Source: Paenibacillus dendrobii (lineage in GTDB: Bacteria > Bacillota > Bacilli > Paenibacillales > Paenibacillaceae). Taken from it: a DNA stretch of 64,000 nt. The stretch spans positions 434,001 to 498,000 of the forward strand of contig NZ_WUBI01000004.1 in the NCBI RefSeq assembly GCF_009807035.1, given 5' to 3'. Position numbers and translations under genes: made by a program. The notes under the pieces were generated by a model. It saw only the letters and a program-made list of their open reading frames with translations. It was not told the DNA's origin and made no database searches. Each line of letters begins with the position of its first letter. The stretch's first letter is position 1. Shown in pieces: positions 17,551 through 26,522 of the stretch.

Positions 17551-19182
17551 ATGAAACCAATCAGGGAAGTTGCAGGTTCGATCGGAGTGAGGGAGGAGGA
17601 GCTTGAGCTGTACGGCCGCTACAAGGCCAAGCTCAGTCCGGCTTTGTATGAGCGCGTGAAGACGCATCCGGATGGCAAACTCGTACTTGTCACCGCTATG
17701 AACCCGACGCCGGCGGGGGAAGGAAAAACGCTAACGACGATCGGACTCGCCCAGGCGCTGAATGTGATCGGGCATAGGACGGTGGCAGCTTTGCGCGAGC
17801 CTTCACTGGGACCGTGCTTTGGCATGAAAGGCGGAGCTACAGGCAGCGGGAAGGCGCAGATTATTCCTGCCGAGGATATCAACCTTCATTTCACAGGCGA
17901 TCTTCACGCCATTACATCAGCGCATAACTTGCTGGCAGCCATGATCGATAACCACATTTTTCACGGTAACACGCTCCGGCTTAATCCACAGCGGATCGTA
18001 TGGAAGCGGGCGATGGATATGAACGACCGCAGCCTCCGCGGCATTGTGACTGGGCTTGGGGACGGAAATGGTGCTGTTCGAGAGGGCGGTTTTCTTATCA
18101 CGACAGCCTCGGAGGTCATGGCTGTGCTGTGTTTGAGCGAGAGCATCATGGACCTTAAGGAGCGTCTAGGGCGAATCATCATCGGCTACAACCAGGAGGG
18201 GGAGGCCGTGACAGCTTCGCAGCTTGAAGCCGTGGAGGCCATGACCATTCTATTGAAGGATGCGATCAAACCGAACATGGTCCAGACATTGGAGGGGACT
18301 CCGGTGATCGTGCATGGAGGGCCATTCGCCAATATTGCCCATGGTTGCAGTAGTGTGATCGGGACGCGTCTTGCGCTGAAACTCGGGAAGATCGTGGTGA
18401 CGGAAGCGGGCTTCGGCGCGGATCTCGGCGCGGAGAAATTTTTGGATATCAAATGCCGTCAGGCTGGTTTGAATCCGGCAGCTGCCGTACTGGTCGTGAC
18501 GGTCAAAGCGCTGAAATACAACGGCGGTGCAGCCAAAGACAAACTTCATGAGCCAGATATGAAGGCGTTGGTGGATGGGCTGGCCAATATGAAACGGCAT
18601 GTGGAAAATTTGAAAAAGTTCGGTGTGCCGGCCGTCGTGGCAGTGAACCACTTTGCGGATGATTTGCAAGATGAAGTAAACCGTGTGCTCGCCGAGTGCC
18701 AGGAGATGCATGTTCCAGCGGCTGTGTCGAATGTGTGGGCGGAAGGCGGCGCCGGCGGGATCGAGCTTGCGGAAGCCCTCGTCAAGCTGCTTGGGGAGGA
18801 GGCATCAGGTTATCGTCCGCTGTATGGGCTTGATATCGATATGCGCTCCAAAATTGCAACGATCGTCCGGGAAATCTACCGGGGGGCGGACGTAGCCTAT
18901 TCTCCCGCGGCTGTGCGGAGTCTGGCCGATATTGAAAAGCAGGGATACGGAAACGTTCCGGTGTGCATGGCTAAGACGCAGTATTCTTTCTCGGATCAGC
19001 CGCGCCTGCTTGGAGCGCCGGTGGGATTCACTGTTCAGGTAAGGGAGATTTCGCTGTCGGCAGGCGCAGGCTTCGCCGTTGTGCAGACCGGGAGCATCAT
19101 GACGATGCCCGGCCTTCCGAAATCTCCGGCGGCCGTGCATATGAGCATGGATGAAGAGGGGCGGATTTCAGGGATGTTCTAG
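17551..19182 (+). CDS. fhs: Formate--tetrahydrofolate ligase
   Basis: 543 residues, near the usual 556. It makes 10-formyl-THF from formate, THF and ATP, feeding purine and formyl-methionine synthesis. The ATP-binding loop PTPAGEGKT is at residues 52-60; LREPSLGPCFGMKGGATG and the C-terminal GSIMTMPGLPKSPAA are highly conserved signatures. ATG 17551 lies behind AGGAGG. Downstream are a formate/nitrite channel and a formate-dehydrogenase-like oxidoreductase, which hints at formate use, although each is its own transcription unit. Confidence 0.96.
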   Translation: MKPIREVAGSIGVREEELELYGRYKAKLSPALYERVKTHPDGKLVLVTAMNPTPAGEGKTLTTIGLAQALNVIGHRTVAALREPSLGPCFGMKGGATGSGKAQIIPAEDINLHFTGDLHAITSAHNLLAAMIDNHIFHGNTLRLNPQRIVWKRAMDMNDRSLRGIVTGLGDGNGAVREGGFLITTASEVMAVLCLSESIMDLKERLGRIIIGYNQEGEAVTASQLEAVEAMTILLKDAIKPNMVQTLEGTPVIVHGGPFANIAHGCSSVIGTRLALKLGKIVVTEAGFGADLGAEKFLDIKCRQAGLNPAAAVLVVTVKALKYNGGAAKDKLHEPDMKALVDGLANMKRHVENLKKFGVPAVVAVNHFADDLQDEVNRVLAECQEMHVPAAVSNVWAEGGAGGIELAEALVKLLGEEASGYRPLYGLDIDMRSKIATIVREIYRGADVAYSPAAVRSLADIEKQGYGNVPVCMAKTQYSFSDQPRLLGAPVGFTVQVREISLSAGAGFAVVQTGSIMTMPGLPKSPAAVHMSMDEEGRISGMF

Positions 19183-19199
19183 GGATGTTCTAAGCGCAT

Positions 19200-19244
19200 A
19201 AAAACCAGCTGTTTCCCATTTGGAAGGAAATGGCTGGTTTTTAT
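19200..19244 (+). terminator. Terminator of fhs
   Basis: AAAAACCAGC pairs with GCTGGTTTTT, with an inner TTCC/GGAA pairing. Confidence 0.85.
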
Positions 19245-19273
19245 TGTGCTTTAAGTTATGTGGTGCATACGTT

Positions 19274-19927
19274 TTATTTTCCATCCTCGTCCGTATGACT
19301 GAGATTTTGGAGAGCAGCTTCCAGCGGTTCGGAGCCTTGAATCAGATCGAAAGACCGATTTCGGGTTTCATTCATGCTTAAGGCTAATACGGCCGCGGAA
19401 GCGACGTCGTCACGCGAAATCCGGCCGGAGCCTAAAGTCCGAAGCGAAGCCGTCACGCTGCCGACAGCTGGATCATTGGTCAACCCGCCCGGGCGAATGA
19501 TCGTGTAGGTCATGCCGCTTTCTTCAAGCACCTTTTCCGCTTTGCGCTTGGCAATGAGAAAAGGCTTGAGGAACGGAGGCATGTCATCCGGATTCATCGT
19601 ACCCATGGAGCTGATCAGCACGAACCGGGGGATTTTATCCAGTACGCACTGTTCAATCAGCCTTACCGTCCCCACATGATCGACATGCTCGGGATCGCCT
19701 TTGGCACCGGCACCGACCGCACAAACCACGATGTCCGCGCCCTTCAGGCCATCCGAAAAGGATTCAGATAAATCACCGAGATAACCTGTGGCCCCGGCTG
19801 CTTCCACATCACGTTTATGATCGTCACTACGCACGAGTCCGCGTACATCGTAGCCTGCCTTCACCAGTTCCCTGACGATCCGCCCTCCGGTCTGACCGTG
19901 GGCTCCAGCAACGAACACTGTTGTCAT
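19274..19927 (-). CDS. NAD(P)-binding atypical SDR (YhfK/NmrA-like)
   Basis: 217 residues. An N-terminal Rossmann motif GAHGQTGG (GxxGxxG) is followed by GDLSESFSDGLKGADIVVCAVG and a catalytic-like region with LISSMGTMNPDD; the usual YxxxK is replaced by AKRKAEKVLEESG. This pattern fits the YhfK/YwnB sugar-epimerase-like group of NAD(P)H-binding proteins. The substrate is unknown. It points towards fhs, and its coding end lies 91 bases from the fhs stop. Confidence 0.85.
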   Translation of the reverse strand: MTTVFVAGAHGQTGGRIVRELVKAGYDVRGLVRSDDHKRDVEAAGATGYLGDLSESFSDGLKGADIVVCAVGAGAKGDPEHVDHVGTVRLIEQCVLDKIPRFVLISSMGTMNPDDMPPFLKPFLIAKRKAEKVLEESGMTYTIIRPGGLTNDPAVGSVTASLRTLGSGRISRDDVASAAVLALSMNETRNRSFDLIQGSEPLEAALQNLSHTDEDGK

Positions 19928-20040
19928 CGCCTAACACCTCCATGTTCTTTTTACCCATTCTAGCTTGTCCTTCAAGCATAGAAGAAGTTCGCATAAAAGA
20001 CAACGAAACGCTGGTTTGAGGTTGAAGATTCGGATTTATT

Positions 20041-20056
20041 TGTGATTTAATTCACA
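20041..20056 (+). promoter_or_regulatory. Perfect FNR/CRP-type site upstream of the FNT gene
   Basis: TGTGATTTAATTCACA matches TGTGA-N6-TCACA exactly. A TATAAT lies at 20078-20083, putting the likely transcription start near 20090 and the site centre (20048.5) at about -41.5, the class II activator position. Anaerobic activation by an Fnr-type protein is inferred. Confidence 0.75.
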
Positions 20057-20199
20057 TATTCATTTTCCTTTCTTGGCTATAATGAAAATGAACAGGAGAC
20101 CATGGATGATATCCAAATACCTGATTCGTTCAAAACTGTATAGATTAAAATTTAGATAAGGTCGATCCTTCCATACAAGCATGTAAAGGAGAGAGCGTT

Positions 20200-21030
20200 A
20201 TGGCTTCCTACAAACCTCAGCAGATTGCTGAACTCACCGTGGAAACAGGGATCAAGAAGGCGCATAATCCGCTGCTTGCGGTATTGGTGCTTGGATTTTT
20301 GGCCGGAGCATTTATCGCACTTGGCTTTTTGCTGGATATTCGGGTTATCGCAAGCGCTCCGAAAGAATGGGGTTCCTTCGCCGGATTCATCGGGGCGGCA
20401 GTATTTCCAACGGGCCTCATTCTGGTGCTGCTGGCGGGTGGGGAATTGTTAACGGGCAATATGATGGTCGTCTCCCTGGCCCGCATGGCGAAAAAGATTA
20501 CGACGCTTGAGATGTTGAAAAACTGGGGTTTGGTGCTTGTGGCCAATTTTGCCGGCGCGTTGTTCGTCGCTTACTTCTTCGGTCATGTCACCGGGCTGAC
20601 GGAGAGCGGCCCTTATCTGGATAAGCTGGTGGATATGGCGGGGCATAAGCTGGATGACAGCTTCCTGCAGGCGTTCGTTTCGGGCATCGGCTGCAACTGG
20701 CTGGTCGCTCTGGCGGTATGGCTCAGTTACGGATCGGACAGTCTCGGCGGCAAAATCCTCGGGATCTGGTTTCCGACGATGGCGTTCGTCGCCATCGGCT
20801 TTCAGCACGTTGTCGCCAACATGTTTCTGATCCCGGCAGCGATTTTCGCGGGTCATTTTACATGGGGGGATTACTTCATGAACTTTATCCCCGTGCTGCT
20901 CGGCAATCTCGTTGGCGGTGTGGTATTTGTCGCAGCGGCGTACTGGGCATCTTACCTGCGGGACGTCAAGCCGGCGGCCGCGAACAAGATGGTCGATTCC
21001 AAGGCTGCCGGGCTGCGCAAGCAAGCATAG
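20200..21030 (+). CDS. Formate/nitrite transporter family channel (FocA/NirC type)
   Basis: 276 residues with six hydrophobic helices. Family signatures are present: GGELLTGNMMVV, GIGCNWLVALAVWLSYG and GFQHVVANMF, corresponding to the FNT pore motifs. These pentameric channels move formate, nitrite or related monovalent anions. ATG 20200 follows AAGGAGAG. The preceding Fnr-type site and the nearby formate-linked genes (fhs, the Mo oxidoreductase) favour formate, but nitrite cannot be excluded. The C-terminal tail is longer and basic compared with FocA. Confidence 0.9.
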   Translation: MASYKPQQIAELTVETGIKKAHNPLLAVLVLGFLAGAFIALGFLLDIRVIASAPKEWGSFAGFIGAAVFPTGLILVLLAGGELLTGNMMVVSLARMAKKITTLEMLKNWGLVLVANFAGALFVAYFFGHVTGLTESGPYLDKLVDMAGHKLDDSFLQAFVSGIGCNWLVALAVWLSYGSDSLGGKILGIWFPTMAFVAIGFQHVVANMFLIPAAIFAGHFTWGDYFMNFIPVLLGNLVGGVVFVAAAYWASYLRDVKPAAANKMVDSKAAGLRKQA

Positions 21031-21051
21031 AGAAATGCGTTTGACCATGAG

Positions 21052-21091
21052 AAAAACCGGACGTTCCCAAAGTTGGGGACGTCCGGTTTTC
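21052..21091 (+). terminator. Terminator of the FNT channel gene
   Basis: AAAACCGGACG pairs with CGTCCGGTTTT around an inner CCC/GGG stem. The T-tail is short, but the stem is very strong. Confidence 0.8.
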
Positions 21092-21120
21092 TATTCGTAC
21101 AGGTTTTATTTAACTAAAAT

Positions 21121-21173
21121 AAAATTCGCCATGATAAAGTTCGGGGGAACGAAACTTTACATGGCGAATTTTT
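21121..21173. repeat. Long inverted repeat between FNT and the Mo oxidoreductase
   Basis: AAAATTCGCCATG(A)TAAAGT is mirrored by ACTTTACATGGCGAATTTT, an interrupted stem of about 20 pairs with a G-rich loop, flanked by A and T runs on both sides. It could be a second, bidirectional terminator or the remnant of a small mobile palindrome. The rest of 21031-21369 holds only the FNT terminator and the likely leader of the next gene. Confidence 0.6.
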
Positions 21174-21369
21174 GGGAGTGGTCCATGATATGGCATAGCT
21201 GGCGGAACGAGTCGTCGTCCCAAGTGCTTTATGCTCTTATTTGAAGTTTACCCTGTACTCCCGAAAGTGAAACAACATCATTCGATTTTCTTTGCGCATT
21301 CTTCTGTCGCCGATTAAGATAATAGAAGAGCATATGATCATGGAAAGTTCAGAGGAGAGTGTAGCGGGA

Positions 21370-23436
21370 ATGATCGAACAGAAAAATGGCGTATTCCCGG
21401 CGGTTTGCCCGCTGGATTGCCCTGATACCTGCGGCCTTCTGCTGCATAAGGAAGACGGGAAAATCACTAAAGTGACCGGTAATCCTGAGCATCCGGTGAC
21501 CCAGGGAGCAATTTGTAACAAAGTCCGCAACATGACGGAGCGGATTTATCATAAAGAACGTATTTTGTATCCCTTAAAGCGCACGGGACCGAAGGGTTCT
21601 GGACAATTCTCCCGGATTACATGGGAGGAAGCGGTGCAAGAGATCGCAGGACGATACCAAGGGCTGATCGAGGAATATGGACCGGAGTCCATTCTGCCCT
21701 ATAGCTTTTACGGCAATATGGGTATTCTCAGCGTCGACGGCATGGATCGCCGTTTTTTCAATGCGCTGGGCGCGAGCAAGTTAGATCAAGCGATATGCAA
21801 TTCCGCCGGAAATGCCGGCTGGAAGTACACGATGGGCTTCAAGGGCGGGACATCGCCGGAGGATACGGAGTTTGCCGATCTCATCATTGTTTGGGGCGGC
21901 AATCTGATGAGCACGAACATGCACCAGGTGGTGTATGCCGAGAAGGCGCGCAAGCGCGGCGCGAAGGTCGTCGTCATCGATGTTCATAAGAACCGTACGG
22001 CCCAGTGGGCGGATTGGTTTATTCCACTATATCCGGGTACGGATACCGCGCTTGCGCTTGGCGTTATGCATATCCTGTTTCGGGACGGGTGGACGGACGA
22101 GGCGTTCATGCAGCGCTACACATTGGGTCATGAGGAGCTTCGCGAGCATGTGAAGAACTACACGCCTGACTCGGTCTCGGCCATTACGGGAGTCCCTGCG
22201 GAGGATATCGAGAAGCTGGCACGTATGTACGGGGAGGCGGCTGTTTCCTTTATTGCCATTGGCAACGGACTTCAGCATCACGACAACGGCGGCATGAATG
22301 TACGAAGCATTGCCTGCCTGCCGGCGCTGACCGGCCAGTGGCTGAAGAAGGGTGGCGGCGCGGTCAAAACCAACGGCGGATACAATGCCATGAACAGCGA
22401 CTACTTGGAGCGGCCGGATTTGCGTCCGAATCCGGAAGCAAGAACCATCAACATGAACCGGATCGGCGAAGCGCTGGAAATGCAGGAGCAGCCGATCAAA
22501 GCGGTATTCGTATACTGCAGCAACCCGCTGGTCGTTGCACCGGATACTGAGCGCGTACAGGCAGGTTTTGCCCGCGAGGATCTGTTCACAGTAGTGCATG
22601 ATCTTTTCATGACGGACACGGCCAAGTATGCCGATATCGTTCTGCCTGCGGCCTCATCCTTTGAGACAACGGAGCTGTTTGGCTCCTATTGGCATCATTT
22701 CGTACAGCTGCAGGAGCCTGTCATTGAGAAGATAGGCGAGGCGAAAGGGAATGTGGAGCTGTTCGCCATGCTGGGTCGCGCGATGGAATTAGATGAGCAT
22801 GCCTTTTCTGAATCCGAGGAAGACATGATCGCAGGTGCGCTTGAATTTCCCGAGAACCCGTATTTAAACGGAGTGACGCTGGAGGCGCTAAAGGAGAAAC
22901 GGTTCGTGAAGCTGGATATGACAGCCCAGGCGTCGTATTTGGATCGGCTGAATACGCCGTCCGGCAAAATCGAGTTATATTCTTTAGCCATGCAGGAGGC
23001 GGGATTGCCTCCGCTTCCGGAATATGTACCGCTGCAGGAAGGTTATGACGGAGTAAGCCGGCCTGGACAAGACGAGCTGTATCCGCTCATGTTCATCTCG
23101 CCGCCGAATCATAACTTTCTCAATTCCACCTTTGCCAACGTCGAGAAGCATCAGAGGCTGGAGAAGGAACCGCAGCTGCAGATTCATCCGCAGGATGCCT
23201 CAGAGCGGGGGATCAACGAAGGGGATATGGTTTGTATCTATAATCAGCGTGGACAGCTTGAACTCAAAGCCTTGGTTACCGATAAAATGCTGCCGGGGAC
23301 GGTCATCAGCCAGGGATTATGGTGGGATGGCAAGGGCGGCAAGCAGCGTGCCAATGCCTTGACGGCGGACCGGCTGGCAGACATGGGCGGAGGAGCCACT
23401 TTCTTTTCGACCGTTGCCCAAGTAAAGCGTCAGTGA
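21370..23436 (+). CDS. Molybdopterin (Mo-bisMGD) oxidoreductase, formate-dehydrogenase-like
   Basis: About 688 residues, DMSO-reductase/FdhF superfamily. An N-terminal [4Fe-4S] site, CPLDCPDTC with a fourth cysteine in GAICNKV, is followed by Mo-cofactor regions (FYGNMGILSVDG, NSAGNAG, VWGGNLMSTN, VIDVHKNRTAQWAD) and the C-terminal molybdopterin-dinucleotide-binding domain (PLMFISPPNHNFLNST). It is of the compact YyaE type with no attached membrane or electron-transfer gene. The frame is open to 21292; I favour ATG 21370, after AGAGGAG, but ATG 21334 or 21340 is possible. The substrate cannot be assigned from sequence: no selenocysteine UGA is apparent, and the ligand region NSAGNAG shows neither an obvious Cys nor Sec. 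Confidence 0.85.
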   Translation: MIEQKNGVFPAVCPLDCPDTCGLLLHKEDGKITKVTGNPEHPVTQGAICNKVRNMTERIYHKERILYPLKRTGPKGSGQFSRITWEEAVQEIAGRYQGLIEEYGPESILPYSFYGNMGILSVDGMDRRFFNALGASKLDQAICNSAGNAGWKYTMGFKGGTSPEDTEFADLIIVWGGNLMSTNMHQVVYAEKARKRGAKVVVIDVHKNRTAQWADWFIPLYPGTDTALALGVMHILFRDGWTDEAFMQRYTLGHEELREHVKNYTPDSVSAITGVPAEDIEKLARMYGEAAVSFIAIGNGLQHHDNGGMNVRSIACLPALTGQWLKKGGGAVKTNGGYNAMNSDYLERPDLRPNPEARTINMNRIGEALEMQEQPIKAVFVYCSNPLVVAPDTERVQAGFAREDLFTVVHDLFMTDTAKYADIVLPAASSFETTELFGSYWHHFVQLQEPVIEKIGEAKGNVELFAMLGRAMELDEHAFSESEEDMIAGALEFPENPYLNGVTLEALKEKRFVKLDMTAQASYLDRLNTPSGKIELYSLAMQEAGLPPLPEYVPLQEGYDGVSRPGQDELYPLMFISPPNHNFLNSTFANVEKHQRLEKEPQLQIHPQDASERGINEGDMVCIYNQRGQLELKALVTDKMLPGTVISQGLWWDGKGGKQRANALTADRLADMGGGATFFSTVAQVKRQ

Positions 23437-23507
23437 GAGCTATTGCCGGGACTACGATAATGATGGATACTGGTTCTTGGACATGAAAAGCGTGAAACCT
23501 CATTTCC

Positions 23508-23531
23508 TAAAAGCCCCTTTGGGGGCTTTTG
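23508..23531 (+). terminator. Terminator of the Mo oxidoreductase gene
   Basis: AAAAGCCCC, a TTTG loop, then GGGGCTTTT. It is symmetrical and should work in both directions. Confidence 0.8.
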
Positions 23532-23608
23532 GTGGTTTTGTGAGTTGATTTTACCTAAGCCTGAAATGGCATGTCTTTCATCGTAATTTGCTAACAGGAG
23601 AAAAACAT

Positions 23609-24835
23609 ATGAAATTTCTGCAATCCTATCCGAAGGAAGTCAAAATTTTTCTTGCAGCCAGCCTAATCAATTCCGCCGGTGGATCGCTGATGTGGCCTCT
23701 GACCACAATGTATGTCTTTGATGAATTGGGACGGAGTATGGCGGATGCGGGACTGGTCGTGATGATCCAGGCATTCGGCGGCATTATTGGGCAGCTTCTG
23801 GGCGGGGCATTATACCATCGCGTAGGAGTGAAAAGACTCATCGTCGGCTCGCTTGGTCTCAACGCACTTGGACTGTTTACGCTGCCTTTTATAAGCTCGC
23901 ACTGGATGGTTTATATGGTGATGATGGGATTTATCGGACTGTGCAATGCCGTTTCCATGCCAGCCATTCAAGCCTTTGTCGGTTTCCGCTTCGCTGACCG
24001 GCGAGGCGAGCTGTTTAATGTCATTTATGTCGCCAATAATATCGGCGTGGCGCTGGGGACAGCGCTTAGCGGTTTTCTTGCCGATGTATCTTACCATTTA
24101 ACTTTTGTTCTGAACGGGGTCACTTCCGCCGTGTTCGCGATGTTCTTCCTGAATTATTTGAACCGGCTGGACAAGCAGGAGGGTCCTGTGCATCTGGAGA
24201 GAAAGAGCAAGGCCGAAGCAAGGGAAAGCATCCCGTCACTGCTTGGCAATACGCGAATTTATTTGTATTTGGGCTTAGGCTCCCTGTTCCTGTGGTTTGG
24301 AAATTCGATTTGGAACACAGGGGTTTCGCCGCATATTATATCTGAAGGCATGAACAAGAGCTCCTACGGATTTTTATGGACGCTAAACGGAATATTGATC
24401 TTTGTTGCACAGCCGGTTACCACATGGATTAAACGCTGGTTTGCCAAAGCCTCATCGGCACAAATGACGGCCAGCAGCATCTTTTACCTGGCGGCTTATA
24501 TCGTCATTCTGATGCTGCCCAGTTATGGGGGCATGGTGTTTGCCATGGTGCTGGCCACGTTGGGGGAAATGCTCGTTTCTCCGGCGGTCCCTGCGTTTAT
24601 CTCGGATCATGCTTTCAAAGCGGCCCCTTTCTATATCGGACTGACAGGCGGGATGACGGCTGTTGGCCGCATGGTAGGTCCTTATTTCATGGGCATACTA
24701 TACGACCAGGGTGGGCTTCAGCCGGTAGCGTGGCTCTCCATCGTCATTGCGATTGTAGCCGTAGCCTTTTTCGTCATTCATTCGGTACGCAACCGTGCCG
24801 CGGAACGATCTTTGGCGGAGTCGGTTAGCGGCTAG
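23609..24835 (+). CDS. MFS transporter (drug-efflux-like)
   Basis: 408 residues with about twelve hydrophobic helices and the MFS loop motif GGALYHRVGVKRLIVGS between helices 2 and 3. The N-terminus MKFLQSYPKEVKIFLAASLINSAGGSLMWPL suggests the YttB-like multidrug group. ATG 23609 is preceded by AGGAGAAAAA. The substrate is unknown. It is separated from the Mo oxidoreductase by a terminator, so it is not part of that unit. Confidence 0.85.
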   Translation: MKFLQSYPKEVKIFLAASLINSAGGSLMWPLTTMYVFDELGRSMADAGLVVMIQAFGGIIGQLLGGALYHRVGVKRLIVGSLGLNALGLFTLPFISSHWMVYMVMMGFIGLCNAVSMPAIQAFVGFRFADRRGELFNVIYVANNIGVALGTALSGFLADVSYHLTFVLNGVTSAVFAMFFLNYLNRLDKQEGPVHLERKSKAEARESIPSLLGNTRIYLYLGLGSLFLWFGNSIWNTGVSPHIISEGMNKSSYGFLWTLNGILIFVAQPVTTWIKRWFAKASSAQMTASSIFYLAAYIVILMLPSYGGMVFAMVLATLGEMLVSPAVPAFISDHAFKAAPFYIGLTGGMTAVGRMVGPYFMGILYDQGGLQPVAWLSIVIAIVAVAFFVIHSVRNRAAERSLAESVSG

Positions 24836-24897
24836 CCTGGGTGCAAACGCCGGAATCCGGCATCAGTAAGTTTCTTGAAAAAAAGAGGTGTGAACCC

Positions 24898-25422
24898 ATG
24901 AAGCTTCATCAGCAGACTTTGACGATCAGGCTTTCCCAAATCAAAGATGCCCAGTCTCTGATGGACATCGATGCGCTGGTGTGGACCGAAAGAACAGCGC
25001 CCGAACCACTGCTCTGGCCATCCAGAGAGGATTTCCTTCAGCACTGTCCCCCGGCATCCCAGCTTGTGGCTGAGGCTGACGGGATCGTATGCGGGTACGT
25101 CGGTTTTCGCCACCCTACCGGTCTTGCGGGCAACAGGCATGTCTATGAGATCAATATCGCCGTACATCCCGCTTATCAACGTGAAGGTCTTGGCACAAGA
25201 TTGATCCGCGCGGCCAAGAATTGGGCCGCGGAAGAGGGAAAGCTGAAACTGAAACTGCGAGTGCTTTCGACCAACCCAGGAGCCATAGCCTTTTACCGCA
25301 AATGCGGGTTTGTGGAGGAAGGACGCTTCATGGAGGAATACCAGGTGGAAGGCAAGTATGTGGATGAGATCTGGATGGCCTGTTTTCTGGAGGAAAGACC
25401 TAAATTTGATATTTTGGTGTGA
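24898..25422 (+). CDS. GNAT family N-acetyltransferase
   Basis: 174 residues. The acetyl-CoA motif A is seen in NIAVHPAYQREGLGTRLIRAA (R/Q-x-x-G-x-G/A), preceded by a beta-bulge strand HVYEINIAV and followed by VLSTNPGAIAFYRKCGFVEEGRF, the standard GNAT motif B. ATG 24898 follows AGAGGTGTG; the frame is open further upstream, but that part has no support. Target unknown. The gene starts 62 bases after the MFS stop, and the two may be cotranscribed. Confidence 0.88.
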   Translation: MKLHQQTLTIRLSQIKDAQSLMDIDALVWTERTAPEPLLWPSREDFLQHCPPASQLVAEADGIVCGYVGFRHPTGLAGNRHVYEINIAVHPAYQREGLGTRLIRAAKNWAAEEGKLKLKLRVLSTNPGAIAFYRKCGFVEEGRFMEEYQVEGKYVDEIWMACFLEERPKFDILV

Positions 25423-25456
25423 CGGACTTATTCTTAAATGAATAGAGTGAATATAT

Positions 25457-25484
25457 GGACTTTCACGATGTGAAGGTCCTTTTT
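25457..25484 (+). terminator. Terminator of the GNAT gene
   Basis: GGACTTTCAC, a GAT loop, GTGAAGGTCC, then TTTTT. Confidence 0.85.
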
Positions 25485-25654
25485 AAGATATAAGGAAATA
25501 TGGCACAAGCCCAATTAGTAGAAATTTCCTGTTTGTCCCGGGATGTAAATGTGTAATATGGGGTATCTGTGTCTTTGTGATCAGGGATCATTGCAGCATT
25601 TCAAATGATAATAAAAAAACTATAATTTATATATTAAGAAAAGGGGTTGTCATT

Positions 25655-26440
25655 ATGGATTTGCAACTTCAAGGCAAAAAGGCGCTGGTCATCGCCTCCA
25701 GCCAAGGTCTCGGCAAGGCTATTGCCGCAGAGCTCGTGAAGGAGGGAGCGGATGTCATGATCAGCAGCCGCAACGACGATAAGCTTGAGGCGGTACAGCA
25801 GGAACTGCAGCAGCTCGGCAGCGGACAGATCGAATATTATGCGGCCGACATCACGATTCCGCATGAGGTGGAAGGTCTGATCCGTTATACGGCGGAAACC
25901 TTCGGCCGTATTGATATTCTCGTCAACAATGCAGGCGGGCCTCCTTCAGGAACGTTTGAATCCTTTACCGATGAAGATTGGGAGAAGGCATTCCAATTGA
26001 ATCTGCTCAGCTACGTGCGAACGATACGATGCGCATTGCCGCTGATGAAGGAAAAAGGCGGTCATATCGTCAATTTGACGTCGAGCTCGATTAAGCAGCC
26101 GATCCCCGGATTAATTCTTTCGAATACCTTCCGCACGGGAGTCGCGGGCATGAGCAAGACGTTGTCGCAAGAGCTGGCACAGTACGGCATTCTGGTGAAC
26201 ACGGTTGCGCCAGGACGTATTGCAACGGATCGCATCAAGAAGCTGGATGAAAGCAAGGCCAAGGCGAAAGGAATCACGGCCGAGGAGATGAAAGAGCAGT
26301 CCCAGCAGGAAATCCCGCTTGGACGCTACGGAGAGCCTGAGGAATTCGCGAAGGCGGTTGTTTTTCTGCTGTCCGGAGTTAACACTTATATTACAGGCAG
26401 CACGCTCGTCATTGATGGCGGTCTGGTCGAAGCCTTATAG
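25655..26440 (+). CDS. SDR-family oxidoreductase lacking the canonical Tyr/Lys
   Basis: 261 residues, classical SDR fold: cofactor loop ASSQGLG at 14-20, NNAGGPP at 91-97, a serine cluster LTSSS at 141-145, and PG near 186 for cofactor. The catalytic YxxxK should fall 13 residues after the serine, but those positions read S156 and R160 (ILSNTFRTG). This is a recognised degenerate branch of the family, so classical dehydrogenase chemistry is doubtful. ATG 25655 is chosen because AAGGGG precedes it; upstream in-frame codons run through an AT-rich promoter-like stretch. Confidence 0.88.
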   Translation: MDLQLQGKKALVIASSQGLGKAIAAELVKEGADVMISSRNDDKLEAVQQELQQLGSGQIEYYAADITIPHEVEGLIRYTAETFGRIDILVNNAGGPPSGTFESFTDEDWEKAFQLNLLSYVRTIRCALPLMKEKGGHIVNLTSSSIKQPIPGLILSNTFRTGVAGMSKTLSQELAQYGILVNTVAPGRIATDRIKKLDESKAKAKGITAEEMKEQSQQEIPLGRYGEPEEFAKAVVFLLSGVNTYITGSTLVIDGGLVEAL

Positions 26441-26522
26441 ATTTCATTTTAAATACTTTTTGAGCCATGCCGTGTTCTTCTGTTATGATGAGAATCATCA
26501 ATACATAGGGGGAGCAGGACTC

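Noticed and set aside
25575..25600. FNR-like site before the SDR gene
   Set aside because: TGTGATCAGGGATCAT has only one good half-site.
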